From the NCBI GenBank assembly GCA_001899685.1, contig MKWG01000030.1, positions 73,645 to 137,644 of the forward strand: a DNA stretch of 64,000 bases. Reading direction: 5' to 3'. Position 1 is the first letter of the stretch; each line of letters opens with the position of its first letter. The notes beneath the pieces were generated by a model. That model saw nothing but the letters and a program-made list of their open reading frames with translations. It made no database searches and was not told the DNA's origin. The DNA comes from Sphingobacteriales bacterium 44-15 (GTDB lineage Bacteria; Bacteroidota; Bacteroidia; Chitinophagales; Chitinophagaceae). Shown one piece after another: positions 27,728 through 35,914 of this stretch. The position numbers and the translations under genes were made by a program.

Positions 27728-28648
27728 TTATGTTGTTTTTATTTTTCGGTTTCCAAAACTCTCAACCATAGTAAGGAGGATCAAAGAAATCAGTACCAAA
27801 GCGCCGCCGGTAATAGCCTGCCCGCTGAGCTTTTCTCCCAACCATATAGCCGCTACGGGTAGTCCAAAAAAAGTTATGAGATAATTGGAAATAGCTACAT
27901 CCGTTGCCTCCAGGTGCTTAAGCGCTATGAAGAAAAGCACCATGGACAGAAAGTTGTGGAAGAGGGTAAGTGTCCCTAAAAACCCAATCCAGGTATTGGT
28001 TGTAAATGATGGTATCCTTGCGAATATATCAGATTCATAATATAATACAAAAGGCGTAAGCAATATCACCATCACCACATAGGTATAAAATACCATTTCC
28101 ATACCCGTAAATTTATCAGCGATTTTCTTACAGCCGACATTATAATAAGCATTCCCTATCAATGCCAGGAAAATAAGCAGGTTGCCGATGGCATATTGAG
28201 AGCCAAAGTCCATTTGCCTGATATCATTGGTAGAACAAAGCACAACGCCGGCAATGGCTACGGCAAAACAGATCCATTTAATACGGCTCATTTTTTCTTT
28301 GAGCATAATATATGCCAGCACTGTAGTTAATATCGGCAATATCAAGACCAGAATGGCAGCATTGCTCGCCTGCGAATAGCGTGTGCCGAAAGTCATTAAT
28401 ACCTGCGAGGGGAAGGCGCCAAATATTACCAACGGAATAAATATCAGGAAGTCTTTCAGTTTGCGGTTATGCTGTTTGTAATCTTTAATTACAAAAGGCA
28501 GCAACATAAAAACAGAAAGCAGCATAGGTCCCCACACTGTAAAATAGGGTCCTATCTGATCCTGTATTAATTTGATACCGGTAAATTGCAGCGACCACAT
28601 AAGGTTGCAGCTAAACAGTAATATCCAGGCAAATAATTTTTTGTTCAT
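27728..28648 (-). CDS. DMT-superfamily permease (EamA type)
   Basis: 306 residues with about ten hydrophobic segments in the two EamA repeats (about 5-140 and 155-295). The repeat signature N/S-A-A-I-L is visible in QASNAAILVLILPILTTVLAY. It is likely an inner-membrane transporter for the substrate or a product of the operon. The start overlaps the stop of the enolase-superfamily gene by 4 bp (ATGA), so the two are translationally coupled. Confidence 0.9.
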   Translation of the reverse strand: MNKKLFAWILLFSCNLMWSLQFTGIKLIQDQIGPYFTVWGPMLLSVFMLLPFVIKDYKQHNRKLKDFLIFIPLVIFGAFPSQVLMTFGTRYSQASNAAILVLILPILTTVLAYIMLKEKMSRIKWICFAVAIAGVVLCSTNDIRQMDFGSQYAIGNLLIFLALIGNAYYNVGCKKIADKFTGMEMVFYTYVVMVILLTPFVLYYESDIFARIPSFTTNTWIGFLGTLTLFHNFLSMVLFFIALKHLEATDVAISNYLITFFGLPVAAIWLGEKLSGQAITGGALVLISLILLTMVESFGNRKIKTT

Positions 28649-29793
28649 AAGCTGTTGGCGGTTGTTTCAATTGTATTTCCTGTTGCGTATTTATTCAGGG
28701 CCTCCATATCCAGCATTACACCCAATCCTGCATTTTTAGGAACAAGCGCTGCGCCGTTTTCAAAATGTATGGGTTCTGTGATCAGGTCGTCTACCCGCAC
28801 CAGTTCACCGAAAATATCTGAAGGTATGGTGCAGTTGATGCTTGCCGCCGCTATATGCAACCCCATCGTTTCCGAAATGCCCAGATCAACTTCCGACCCG
28901 CGCCAGTATGGCTTGCCTTCCAGGTGTGCGATCTCTGCCAGTAAAACAGAATTGTATGCAGCTCCGTTGAAATTATATCCGTCAACAGCTTCGTGTTTTA
29001 TGAATTTTATGATGTCTTTTATATCCTGCGTGTACGGCAGTGATATATGTCTGAATAGCGGTACGCCAAGATGCCTTCGCAGGTATGCAAATCCTTCCAC
29101 GTCTTCATGCAGTATCGGGTCTTCCAGCCCGTACATGATCTCTTTATCCACACCATCCATCAGCCGCAACGTAGTTGCAACGTCTTTCCAGCGCTGGTTC
29201 GGGTCTAAAATGATCCGGATACCTGTGCCGCATTTTTTGCGTATCGCTGCTGTCCAGAGCCTTACAGGATCTTCATCAGAGCACTTAAACTTGAACATCT
29301 TATGCCCTTTCTGCATGGCTTCATATGCTTTCTGTGCGGCATCTTCGGGGTTGCGGCGGCCTGTCCAGCCCATACAATCAACACGATCTCTGTAAGCGCC
29401 GCCAAGCAACTGGCTCACCGGCGCATTCAGCAATTTGCCTGCAAGATCAAGCACTGCGCACTCAAAAGCTTCATAAATGCGTTGATCCGTTACCGGTAGT
29501 CTGCGCCAGTTGAGCGATAAGAGATTTTCCCCCGCAAGTGTCTCTGCCGCCTCCCTGATCAAAGCAGGCGAGGCAGAGCGATAAGTCTCACCTATACCGG
29601 TCAACCCGTTACATAGCGTGATCTGTATAATCCATTTCGGCTGGTTGGCAAATTCCGTCCAACGCTCTCCTGTTAAAAATTTCTTCGCAAAGTTTTTATC
29701 GGTATCATGCACATCGCTGGAGTTTAAGCTACCCGGCTTTGCCGGAACAATTACTTCCGTTGCTGTAATTTTTTCTATGCCTGTCGCTATCAT
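28645..29793 (-). CDS. enolase-superfamily (mandelate racemase/MLE-like) protein
   Basis: 382 residues. An N-terminal capping domain is followed by a (beta/alpha)7 barrel. The KxK motif (HKMFKFKCSD), the first metal ligand in ILDPNQRW and the second in GLEDP are present. The usual third acidic ligand (GE after the next strand) appears as FRHISLPY, and the His-Asp dyad region reads AVDGYNF and YWRGSEVDLGI, where a catalytic histidine is not obvious. So it belongs to the superfamily but to an unusual subgroup; sugar-acid dehydration or epimerisation is the family expectation. It overlaps both neighbours by 4 bp (ATGA junctions). Confidence 0.85.
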   Translation of the reverse strand: MIATGIEKITATEVIVPAKPGSLNSSDVHDTDKNFAKKFLTGERWTEFANQPKWIIQITLCNGLTGIGETYRSASPALIREAAETLAGENLLSLNWRRLPVTDQRIYEAFECAVLDLAGKLLNAPVSQLLGGAYRDRVDCMGWTGRRNPEDAAQKAYEAMQKGHKMFKFKCSDEDPVRLWTAAIRKKCGTGIRIILDPNQRWKDVATTLRLMDGVDKEIMYGLEDPILHEDVEGFAYLRRHLGVPLFRHISLPYTQDIKDIIKFIKHEAVDGYNFNGAAYNSVLLAEIAHLEGKPYWRGSEVDLGISETMGLHIAAASINCTIPSDIFGELVRVDDLITEPIHFENGAALVPKNAGLGVMLDMEALNKYATGNTIETTANSL

Positions 29794-30746
29794 TGATCTC
29801 CTATGTTTTGAGGATATTTTCCTGCCAGTTTTCTTATTTCAAAGCTAAAGTCTGTAAACAGTTTTTCCCATTGTTGTGCAGTAGCTTCGGTATATGGATA
29901 AAAACCTTTTGCATTGGCAACACCTTTGGCTCCATCCTGTACTAATTTTTCAATAGTAGATGGAATAGCAGTATTGTTGCTTAGTTCAGGGAACAGATCT
30001 TTCATCACGGAAAGGTATGCAGGTATACCGGTAAGATCCATAAAACGGAACGGGCCTGCAAAAGTGATCCAGTAACCAAGGTCATTGCGTAAAGAACGAT
30101 CAACATCGTCTATGGTAGCATAGCCGTTTTCAACAAGATAAAATGCTTCACGAAGCATGGCATACATAATGCGGTTGGTGATAAATCCCCGGATATCTTT
30201 TCGCAACAAAGAAGGTTCTTTACCCCAGCTTTCCGCAAGATCCACAACCTTTTCAGCAAGTGCAATATCCGATTTATCACCGCATATCACTTCCATGAAC
30301 CGGGTGATGTGCGCAGGCTCTGCCCAGTGAATGCCAAACATGCGCTCAGGATGTTGTAACCCCGCCTGTAATAAGGTAACCGGTATGGCAGAAGTATTGC
30401 TGCCAATGATAGCATCCGGCGCCAGCACGGCTTCCAGTTGCCCATATACTTTCTTTTTCTCATCTATACTTTCAATAATTGATTCAATTACTATTGTATG
30501 ATTGCTGAAAGAAGTATAGTCATCTGTAATATATAAACGTTGCAGCATAGCAGCAGGTTCCTCTTTTAAAATGCCTTCTTCCTGCAACTGCAAAAGATAT
30601 TCTCCGATCCGTTTGACGGCTTCTTCTTTTTGCTGAATATTATTAGTTAGCGCTGTTACGGGATGACCGGCAGCGAGTATGCAGGCGGCAATGCTGCTAC
30701 CCATTAATCCCAGGCCAACAGTTCCGATTTGTATTTTTTCATTCAC
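29790..30746 (-). CDS. 3-hydroxyacyl-CoA dehydrogenase-like NAD enzyme
   Basis: 318 residues. The N-terminal Rossmann domain opens with VGLGLMGSSIA. Family catalytic elements are SNTS (about 113-116), the histidine in GIHWAEPAH (canonical HFFNP is altered) and FITNR. The short single-domain form and altered His loop match the L-gulonate/lambda-crystallin and carnitine-dehydrogenase side of the family rather than fatty-acid FadB. The context, coupled by a 4-bp overlap to an enolase-superfamily gene and 23 bp from a creatininase, argues for a polar hydroxy-acid substrate. Confidence 0.85.
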   Translation of the reverse strand: MNEKIQIGTVGLGLMGSSIAACILAAGHPVTALTNNIQQKEEAVKRIGEYLLQLQEEGILKEEPAAMLQRLYITDDYTSFSNHTIVIESIIESIDEKKKVYGQLEAVLAPDAIIGSNTSAIPVTLLQAGLQHPERMFGIHWAEPAHITRFMEVICGDKSDIALAEKVVDLAESWGKEPSLLRKDIRGFITNRIMYAMLREAFYLVENGYATIDDVDRSLRNDLGYWITFAGPFRFMDLTGIPAYLSVMKDLFPELSNNTAIPSTIEKLVQDGAKGVANAKGFYPYTEATAQQWEKLFTDFSFEIRKLAGKYPQNIGDQ

Positions 30747-30769
30747 CTTCTATATGTTTATAAACTAAA

Positions 30770-31567
30770 TTATAATAGTTTTTGCATGAGCGGCCAGGTT
30801 TTAAACGCATCAATAAACTGAATAAGCGCCGCTGTTACCTTGTTAAATAAATGCGCTCCTTTCACCGCTGTGCCTAACTGTGGTTCACCGCTGCTGCCAT
30901 TAGATGAAATAAAAGCAGTTTGCTTAAACATTATTATACCTTTATATGGCACATCATCTTCCCAGGGTATATAGCCGTTTTGTGCCGGGCGCTCCGCACG
31001 CTGCACTTTATTCATTAATACTTTTTCAGGGAATAAATGCAGCATTAGGCTTGTTTCATATTCACAGGCGTGGCTTAATGCAGGACTTTCCATAGGGCTA
31101 TCGCCGGCAAATGCAGTTCCTGCCAGTTCCCAATATGTGGCCAATGCTATATTGGACTGAACAGTTGCATCAAGATCCTTGCTTAGCAATGCAAGCGCCT
31201 GCCTGGCTGGTGTGATATTACCGCCGTGGCCGTTCAATAAAATAATTTTTCTGAATCCCGTTTGTATAAGCGAGGTGATCATTTCTCTGAGCACCTGCGT
31301 ATATAAGTCTGCTGATATGCTGATGGTACCGCCGAAAGAAATATGATGGTGGCTTGAACCATACGCTAAGGTCGGTGCAAGAATAATATCATTTATACGT
31401 TGCTGTTCTGCCGCTTCCGCAATTTTTGTAACAATATGCGTATCAGTACCCGTTGCCAGGTGGGGACCATGTTGTTCAACCGCACCAAGCGGCAGCAATA
31501 CTACTTTATCGGTAGCAGCATTAAGGGTACTATATGTTTCGTTTGCGAATAACATAAAATCATTCAA
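30770..31567 (-). CDS. creatininase-family amidohydrolase
   Basis: 265 residues. Family motifs: LPLGAVEQHGPHLATGTDTHI with the metal-binding Glu, His and Asp; GSSHHHISFGGT; ILLNGHGGN; and a late acidic residue in HACEYETSLML, where a metal-ligand Glu is expected. It is a metal-dependent cyclic-amide or formamide hydrolase in known members (creatininase, MftE, FAPy deformylase). In this operon it could open a lactam or cleave an amide of the sugar-acid substrate. That role is inference; the family is clear. Confidence 0.9.
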   Translation of the reverse strand: MNDFMLFANETYSTLNAATDKVVLLPLGAVEQHGPHLATGTDTHIVTKIAEAAEQQRINDIILAPTLAYGSSHHHISFGGTISISADLYTQVLREMITSLIQTGFRKIILLNGHGGNITPARQALALLSKDLDATVQSNIALATYWELAGTAFAGDSPMESPALSHACEYETSLMLHLFPEKVLMNKVQRAERPAQNGYIPWEDDVPYKGIIMFKQTAFISSNGSSGEPQLGTAVKGAHLFNKVTAALIQFIDAFKTWPLMQKLL

Positions 31568-31582
31568 TTCAAATAATTAACA

Positions 31583-31656
31583 GCCGCGAATACACGAATA
31601 AAAATGATCTTTCTGATCTGTCTATATACTCAGGCTTCCATTCGTGCATTCGTGGC
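31583..31656. repeat. inverted CACGAAT-type intergenic repeat
   Basis: Left arm GCCGCGAATACACGAAT (31583-31599) and right arm ATTCGTGCATTCGTGGC (31640-31656) pair at 15 of 17 positions around 40 bp. It fills the 96-bp gap between the creatininase gene and the deacetylase-like gene, where its transcript would form a hairpin that could set their relative expression. Confidence 0.6.
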
Positions 31657-31663
31657 ATATATA

Positions 31664-32755
31664 CTATTCAAAAATACATTCATCCAAAAATGCCGGCTCA
31701 TACCCATGTTCCTTCGCCCACCTTACAGCAGCTTCTACTTTTTCAAAATAATCGGGTTGGTATGCCGGGTAATCCTGGTAAAAATATTGCTCATGAATAA
31801 GGTAATCTACATACGGCGGCAATCCTGAGGGCGCATTGCTGTATGCATCCATATTCACAGCAATATCTTCTTTTTTTGTTCTGTCCAGTACCATGCTGCT
31901 CCTGACGAAAATGATATCTTCGGCCTCATCCTTCCAGATGAATCTTTTTTTCATATGCCGCCTTTGCTCCACAGTAAGATAATAAGAAACAGTTGGCTGG
32001 TCATCATCTACATTAAAATATCCAAGCTGGCCTTTATAGCCTGCGGCCCGCATGGCTCTTGCCCCTTCTACATTCACTTCCCCCCAGTGCACAGTGGTAA
32101 CCGGGCCAAGTAAAGCATCTCCCGCAAAACGTTTGATCTCCCCCATGATAAGATCACAATCTTTTTTAACAGTATCAAAAGACGCGTTTTTATACGGCGC
32201 ATCAGGAAACTCTTTGTATGCATGGAAGCTCAGGCGAAGCCAGCCTGCATTTTCCTGCCATTCTTTTTTAAATGTATCGGGGAATTCAGAAAGCGTAAAA
32301 TCTTCCCCTACGGATTGATAGAATAGATTGAGATGTACTTTGGTCTGATACCTTTCATGAAGCTCTTTTAATCCTTTTAAAAAAGGATTATCAAAAATAG
32401 AGGTATACTCCCCGGCATGGTTCGATATATCCTGCAGGAAACGGATATTGTCATCAATGGAAAGTCGGTACTTTTTTGCAAATCTCCTGGCAAAATATGC
32501 AGTAACTGTCATTGATTCACCGGAAGTTTCATTTAGTATCTGCAATGTATTTTGATATTGATCAAATACAACCGGGACAGAAAAAATACCTTCCTCAATT
32601 TCCCCGGCTACATTGTTATTTATAGTAATGCTACTGCCTGAAGGAGCTGAAACCTTCACCACACAGGTTAATCCATCCCGTGTAAGCGTTCCGTCTAAAA
32701 TATGCAGCACATCGCCGTTAATTGGGAAAACAGGTCTGATCGTTGCAGTAGTCAT
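31664..32755 (-). CDS. conserved protein, polysaccharide-deacetylase-like metal site
   Basis: 363 residues, no signal peptide. Residues about 1-95 look like a small beta domain. From about 97 the protein has features of a NodB-type barrel: LSIDDNIRF (paired aspartates), LRLSFHAYKEFP (His) and VTTVHWGEVNVEG (His), followed by GYKGQLGYFN and DYLIHEQYFY near the end. These could form a Asp-His-His metal site. No close named family was recognised. It is first in the operon, 96 bp upstream of the creatininase gene, so a deacylation step or sugar-hydrolase function at the top of the pathway is a reasonable guess only. Confidence 0.65.
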   Translation of the reverse strand: MTTATIRPVFPINGDVLHILDGTLTRDGLTCVVKVSAPSGSSITINNNVAGEIEEGIFSVPVVFDQYQNTLQILNETSGESMTVTAYFARRFAKKYRLSIDDNIRFLQDISNHAGEYTSIFDNPFLKGLKELHERYQTKVHLNLFYQSVGEDFTLSEFPDTFKKEWQENAGWLRLSFHAYKEFPDAPYKNASFDTVKKDCDLIMGEIKRFAGDALLGPVTTVHWGEVNVEGARAMRAAGYKGQLGYFNVDDDQPTVSYYLTVEQRRHMKKRFIWKDEAEDIIFVRSSMVLDRTKKEDIAVNMDAYSNAPSGLPPYVDYLIHEQYFYQDYPAYQPDYFEKVEAAVRWAKEHGYEPAFLDECIFE

Positions 32756-33097
32756 TGTTGCAGGTTGAGTATTTTACTTAATATAAGATAATATTTGCGT
32801 CCTCGCGCTCAATTCAATAAAAATATGGAATGATAGAAGTTGAACTATATAAAATTCTCCTGAATATCTATACTTTTTTGACATGAAGCAAACTTTCCTG
32901 TCTTACATTTCATGCCCGACACAATTCTACTTATTAATAATTCAATAATGAAAGAACGGGATATTGTATTGGGCTCCTTTGGTTCATTCAGGTGATGCAG
33001 GCTGTTCCCCGGATCTGTTAAAAAAGTATATAACTTTAGCAGAATTATGAATCAAAGAACAATAATTGATCTTTAGATTTGAATATTGCATTTAGCT
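32756..33097. promoter_or_regulatory. divergent control region between the catabolic operon and GH109-type gene
   Basis: 342 bp without a gene. On the plus side GTTAAAAAAGTATATA (33017-33032) leads into TAACTTTAGCAG (33031-33042), a match to the Bacteroidota -7 box TAnnTTTG at 7 of 8 positions, about 60 bp before the GH109-type ATG. The same 16-mer lies upstream of susC, and ACTTTAGCAG also lies upstream of the ECF sigma gene. The minus-strand promoter was not located. An AraC-type operator cannot be recognised by eye. Confidence 0.45.
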
Positions 33098-34513
33098 ATG
33101 AGTAATTCAAGAAGAAATTTTATCAAGCAATCAGGATTGGCGGGCATGGGTCTTGCCGGTGCGTGGATGAGCAGTTATGCCGGCACGCCTGAAGATCTGG
33201 ACCGTATTAAAGAAGCTGCAGAATACACACCGCCGCAAACATTTAATATGAGCGGATACGCCGCACCTAAATTAGATACAGTGCGCGTAGGCTTTGTGGG
33301 TATCGGCAACAGGGGCTTTGACGCGGTAACAAGAATGAATAAGATAGAAGGTGTTGAAATAAAAGGGCTCTGCGATCTGAGACCAGAACGTGTGAAGCTG
33401 GCCAACGACCTGGTAAAAGCTTCCGGGCATGCACCCGGATTATATCATAGCGACCCGGAAGCCTGGAAAACCATGTGCGCCAGCAAGGATATTGATCTTA
33501 TTTATATTCTAACGCCCTGGGCATTGCATACTCCCATAGCGCTTTTCAGCATGAACCACGATAAGCATGTGTGTGTAGAAGTGCCCGCCGGGAAGACGCT
33601 GCAGGAATTATGGAGCCTGGTAGAAACCTCGGAGAAGACACGGAAGCATTGCATGATGGTGGAAAATTGCTGCTACGATTTTTTTGAGCTCACTACATTG
33701 AATATGGTGCGGCAGGGATTTTTTGGAGAGATCATTCATTGTGAAGGATCGTACATTCATCCGCTTACGGAGCTGCTTTTTGCAAAGGATCGCTTTTATC
33801 AGATGTGGGAACTGAATGAAATTGTATCGAGGAAAGGCAATCTGTATCCTACCCACGGACTTGGTCCGTTGTGCCAGGTGCTGAATATTAACAGGGGAGA
33901 TAAAATGGATTACCTCGTTTCGGTTTCCTCTAATGATTTCATTTTGGGAGATGAAGCAAAACAGCTCGCGGCAAAAGACGACTTTTATAAGTCTTATGCC
34001 GGCCGCTCCTTTAATGGCAACATGAATACCTCAACCATACGCACCAATAAAGGAAAAACAATCATGGTGCAGTTTGATATATCTTCTCCCCGCCCCTACT
34101 CAAGAATTCAATTGATAAGTGGCACCAGGGGGATTGCATTGAAATATCCCGAGCCATCGCGGTATGCCACAGGACATGAATGGTTAGGCGAGGCAGAAGT
34201 AAAAGTATTACAGGAAAAATATGCGCCGGAGATCGTAAAAAAAATAGGGGAGGCAGCCAGACAGGTTGGAGGCCATGGTGGCATGGATTTCTTAATGGAC
34301 TGGCGTACGATCGATTGTTTAAGGAACGGACTACCGCTCGATCAGGATGTATACGACGCTGCATTATGGTCATCTGTTTCCCCGCTCTCCGTGTGGTCTG
34401 TTGCCAACAGGTCGAATTCCATAACCGTTCCTGATTTTACACGTGGCGCATGGAAAAAAAATACGCCGGTAGATATCAGCATGAGCAAAGGGGGTACCAC
34501 CGGTGTGAAATAG
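33098..34513 (+). CDS. Gfo/Idh/MocA-fold protein, GH109 alpha-N-acetylgalactosaminidase-like
   Basis: The ATG at 33098 begins MSNSRRNFIKQSG, a twin-arginine-type export signal; 471 residues. The Rossmann motif GFVGIGNRG, EVPAGKT and the stretch MVENCCYDFFELTTLNMVRQG, followed by YPTHGLGP, are the pattern of GH109 enzymes, which bind NAD tightly and cleave alpha-GalNAc by an oxidation-elimination route. Compared with the GH109 examples known to me the segment after EGSYIHPL is shortened, so specificity could differ. It is divergent from the catabolic operon and, with the sialidase and GH20, fits O-glycan trimming. A general secreted oxidoreductase is the alternative. Confidence 0.8.
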   Translation: MSNSRRNFIKQSGLAGMGLAGAWMSSYAGTPEDLDRIKEAAEYTPPQTFNMSGYAAPKLDTVRVGFVGIGNRGFDAVTRMNKIEGVEIKGLCDLRPERVKLANDLVKASGHAPGLYHSDPEAWKTMCASKDIDLIYILTPWALHTPIALFSMNHDKHVCVEVPAGKTLQELWSLVETSEKTRKHCMMVENCCYDFFELTTLNMVRQGFFGEIIHCEGSYIHPLTELLFAKDRFYQMWELNEIVSRKGNLYPTHGLGPLCQVLNINRGDKMDYLVSVSSNDFILGDEAKQLAAKDDFYKSYAGRSFNGNMNTSTIRTNKGKTIMVQFDISSPRPYSRIQLISGTRGIALKYPEPSRYATGHEWLGEAEVKVLQEKYAPEIVKKIGEAARQVGGHGGMDFLMDWRTIDCLRNGLPLDQDVYDAALWSSVSPLSVWSVANRSNSITVPDFTRGAWKKNTPVDISMSKGGTTGVK

Positions 34514-34525
34514 TAATACGTGGCG

Positions 34526-34678
34526 CTATGTTATGTTCTCAAAGCTGACATAGGGTTTACTGTTGAATAAGGTCCTTGCTAATGTTGTTTTTCCGCTTTG
34601 CCTGGGACCCAATAAGCCTATCGCAGGAAATTTGCCTGCCAGCTCCTTTATTTTATCTGCCACCGCCCTGGTTACCAT
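34526..34678 (-). pseudogene. 5' remnant of an AAA ATPase (AAA_14/DUF4143 type)
   Basis: About 50 residues from ATG 34678: MVTRAVADKIKELAGKF, then GLLGPRQSGKTTLARTLF (Walker A), and SKPYVSFENI followed by a stop. This is the N-terminus of the large ATPase family that normally runs to about 370-400 residues with a C-terminal DUF4143 domain. Nothing of the remainder is present: the stop falls 13 bp from the end of the convergent GH109-type gene. The frame is open to 34720 but the earlier residues look non-coding. Confidence 0.7.
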
Positions 34679-34900
34679 TTTATAAAGGCACACTAAATAC
34701 TTGACAAATATGGAATCCAATTCCGTATTTGTTAAATATATTTATAATAATTTGTATATCAATTAGGTGTGCTAAGAGCTTGCAGACTTCTAACCTTCCA
34801 CTTCTTATATATTCTGGTAATAGTAAATGGGAATTAGCGGTAACCGCTTTGAAAATCAGATATCTTTTGGAGCGTAGATAGTTGATAAAGGATAATTTCC
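34679..34900. other. AT-rich gap upstream of the ATPase remnant
   Basis: 222 bp between the ATPase remnant and the 3' end of the Rpn-type nuclease gene. It includes the short palindrome GCGGTAACCGC (34836-34846). No gene, terminator or insertion-sequence ends were recognised. Confidence 0.3.
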
Positions 34901-35815
34901 CTATTTCTTCTTTTTCAGTGAAGCCCGCACTTTTTTTACAAAGGCAACAGGTACTGCTGCGACATCAGCAGCCTGTGCATCGGGGAGTCCCAACTTGGTT
35001 ATCAGATTGCGAACTTCCTCGGCCTTACCTTCGGCTTTCCCTTCAGCTTTCCCTTGTTGAAGAATTTTCCTGGTTTCCCTTTCCTTTATCATTTCTACGA
35101 TGCCCATATGTCTGCTTTTCGGGGTGATGGAATCAATTGTTTTATCAAAGTTAATATTATTGCCGGGATCGGCAAAGGCAACATAATTACGGATAAAATA
35201 GAATATACCCCTGATGGTGGACTTGGAAAAGTTCCGTTCCAACAGATTCCTGGTCAGCCCCAGCTTCAAATCTAATAATGCCTCGTCTGTTAGGCGGTTG
35301 CGTTTTAAAGCGAGCAGCGCGGTGAGAATAACAAATGCAAAAGGATTACTGCTCTTGTGCAGCTCGTCTTCACTTTGATCAAGTACCTTGTAAGTATTGA
35401 ACCGGTAGCGAATTTCCGTTCCCAGAAATTCGGAATGGTATGCCGTAGGGTGGAATTTCCTGTCCCTGTCTGTTAGCAGCACAATAGCTGTGATCCGTTG
35501 CCGGTAGCGGTCAAAGATGCGGTAGTTGTATATATACATCCGCTCTTCAAAGTACTTATCGGCATAGCCCTGCACTTCTACATGCACCAGCACCCACTGC
35601 TCATTTCCTTCACGGGTGTAGGCTTTTACCAGTTTGTCAACGTATTTGGGTGATTCAGGATCACTTTCTATAGTAATCTGCGCCATCTCCTTGTCGAGGT
35701 ATTCAAAGCCTTTTTTCATATCGAATATCTCATCGGCATTGCTGAAAAAGAAACGGAGGAAATCGGCAAACAGATCTTCCAGTATACCTTTCCACAGGCT
35801 GTCGTCAAATTTCAT
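34901..35815 (-). CDS. Rpn-family recombination-promoting nuclease / PD-(D/E)XK transposase-like protein
   Basis: 304 residues. The N-terminal 200 residues have the plan of the Rpn/YhgA and DUF4351-type PD-(D/E)XK nucleases: FADFLRFFF, then a core with VLVHVEVQGYADKYFEERMY in which the E-x-Q pair fits the catalytic strand. The C-terminal part has three near-identical EGKA units, typical of this family, then a lysine-rich end. Known members cleave DNA and stimulate recombination. No terminal repeats were found around it, so it is treated as a stand-alone gene, possibly in a region of past exchange since a truncated ATPase lies beside it. Confidence 0.85.
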   Translation of the reverse strand: MKFDDSLWKGILEDLFADFLRFFFSNADEIFDMKKGFEYLDKEMAQITIESDPESPKYVDKLVKAYTREGNEQWVLVHVEVQGYADKYFEERMYIYNYRIFDRYRQRITAIVLLTDRDRKFHPTAYHSEFLGTEIRYRFNTYKVLDQSEDELHKSSNPFAFVILTALLALKRNRLTDEALLDLKLGLTRNLLERNFSKSTIRGIFYFIRNYVAFADPGNNINFDKTIDSITPKSRHMGIVEMIKERETRKILQQGKAEGKAEGKAEEVRNLITKLGLPDAQAADVAAVPVAFVKKVRASLKKKK

Positions 35816-35914
35816 GGTTAGCTGTTATGATTGCAAGTTAGGCTTTATGATGCGCTAAACGATAGGCTGTGCCCGACAGGGTTCTGAACCTTCTTCCGAA
35901 AGTCCGGAACCTCA

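Noticed and set aside
34901-35815. Complete insertion sequence around the Rpn-type gene
   Set aside because: No terminal inverted repeats or target-site duplication were seen beside it.
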